A DNA stretch of 64,000 bases from an uncultured Devosia sp. (lineage in GTDB: Bacteria > Pseudomonadota > Alphaproteobacteria > Rhizobiales > Devosiaceae). How positions within the stretch are numbered: the stretch's first letter is position 1; each line of letters starts with the position of its first letter. The translations under genes and the position numbers were made by a program. Below, in pieces: positions 63,980 to 64,000 of the stretch. The stretch spans positions 239,622 through 303,621 of the forward strand of contig NZ_CAMLHM010000002.1 of assembly GCF_946479885.1 (NCBI RefSeq), written 5' to 3'. The notes under the pieces were generated by a model. It did not search any database and was not told the origin of the DNA. It saw nothing but the letters and a program-made list of their open reading frames with translations.

Positions 63980-64000
63980 GGAAAGAGTGTAGATCTCGGT
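63958..64000. other. Illumina adapter sequence at the contig end
   Basis: The last 43 bases begin AGATCGGAAGAGC and continue GTCGTGTAGGGAAAGAGTGT then AGATCTCGGT, the reverse complement of the TruSeq universal adapter as I know it. The sequence is of library origin, not genomic. Biological sequence ends at 63,957. Confidence 0.97.

Overview
The window looks like chromosome from an alphaproteobacterium of the Hyphomicrobiales, most like Devosia or a relative. Evidence for this is the GC-rich codon use, the block ruvC-ruvA-ruvB / ybgC-tolQRAB-pal-cpoB-tilS-ftsH-glmM, the DUF4164-zapA-6S RNA-fau-ymdB neighbourhood, the tkt-gap-pgk-fba cluster and the efp-suhB-ExbB/OmpA-like string. Genus is an inference from gene order and protein style; no rRNA is present.

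Left part (1 to about 21.1 kb) is accessory DNA of visibly lower GC. It starts inside the helicase gene (drmA) of a DISARM anti-phage system, followed by drmB and drmC. Next come a nucleotidyltransferase and TIM-barrel enzyme pair of unknown role, a CsbD-like stress protein, and a GmrSD-type (DUF262/DUF1524) restriction protein that carries a C-terminal RAMA-like domain with a small partner. A leftward cluster follows: a large FtsH-like AAA+ protein whose protease zinc motif is destroyed, and a putative DNA-binding protein with twin palindromic operators plus a small partner. A ribbon-helix-helix protein and an unknown gene flank a cluster of CCTAG palindromes. The island ends with a complete Tn7-like transposition operon (tnsA-tnsB-tnsC-tniQ, every junction overlapping) and a strong terminator. 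Short repeats in inverted orientation at about 14.2-14.35 kb and 21.01-21.07 kb hint at the transposon ends, but the exact ends are unresolved.

Middle part (21.2-44.1 kb) is core chromosome, nearly all on the minus strand: two glutathione S-transferases with a divergent LysR regulator, a DenD-like dehydrogenase, an outer-membrane barrel protein, glmM, ftsH, tilS, the Tol-Pal envelope operon, a thioesterase, a phosphoesterase, a NUDIX hydrolase, ruvBAC, a diguanylate cyclase and yebC. An alpha-galactosidase gene with palindromic repeats on both sides has been inserted between tolB and pal.

Right part (44.3-64 kb) holds a DUF805 protein, a stand-alone SecD-P1-like protein, ymdB, fau, a 6S RNA gene with a visible promoter, a ParD/ParE-type pair whose toxin frame begins with ATA instead of ATG, a Na+/H+ antiporter, zapA and a DUF4164 coiled-coil gene. 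The glycolytic/Calvin-type genes tkt, gap, pgk and class I fba are interspersed with small proteins. After them come a ThiE-like protein, a Sel1-repeat protein, efp, suhB, a truncated haemoglobin and an ExbB-like/OmpA-like pair.

The last 43 bases are Illumina sequencing-adapter sequence, so the final gene has an artificial 3' end and the true contig ends at about 63,957. Six REP-like palindromic repeats lie in intergenic gaps of the core part.
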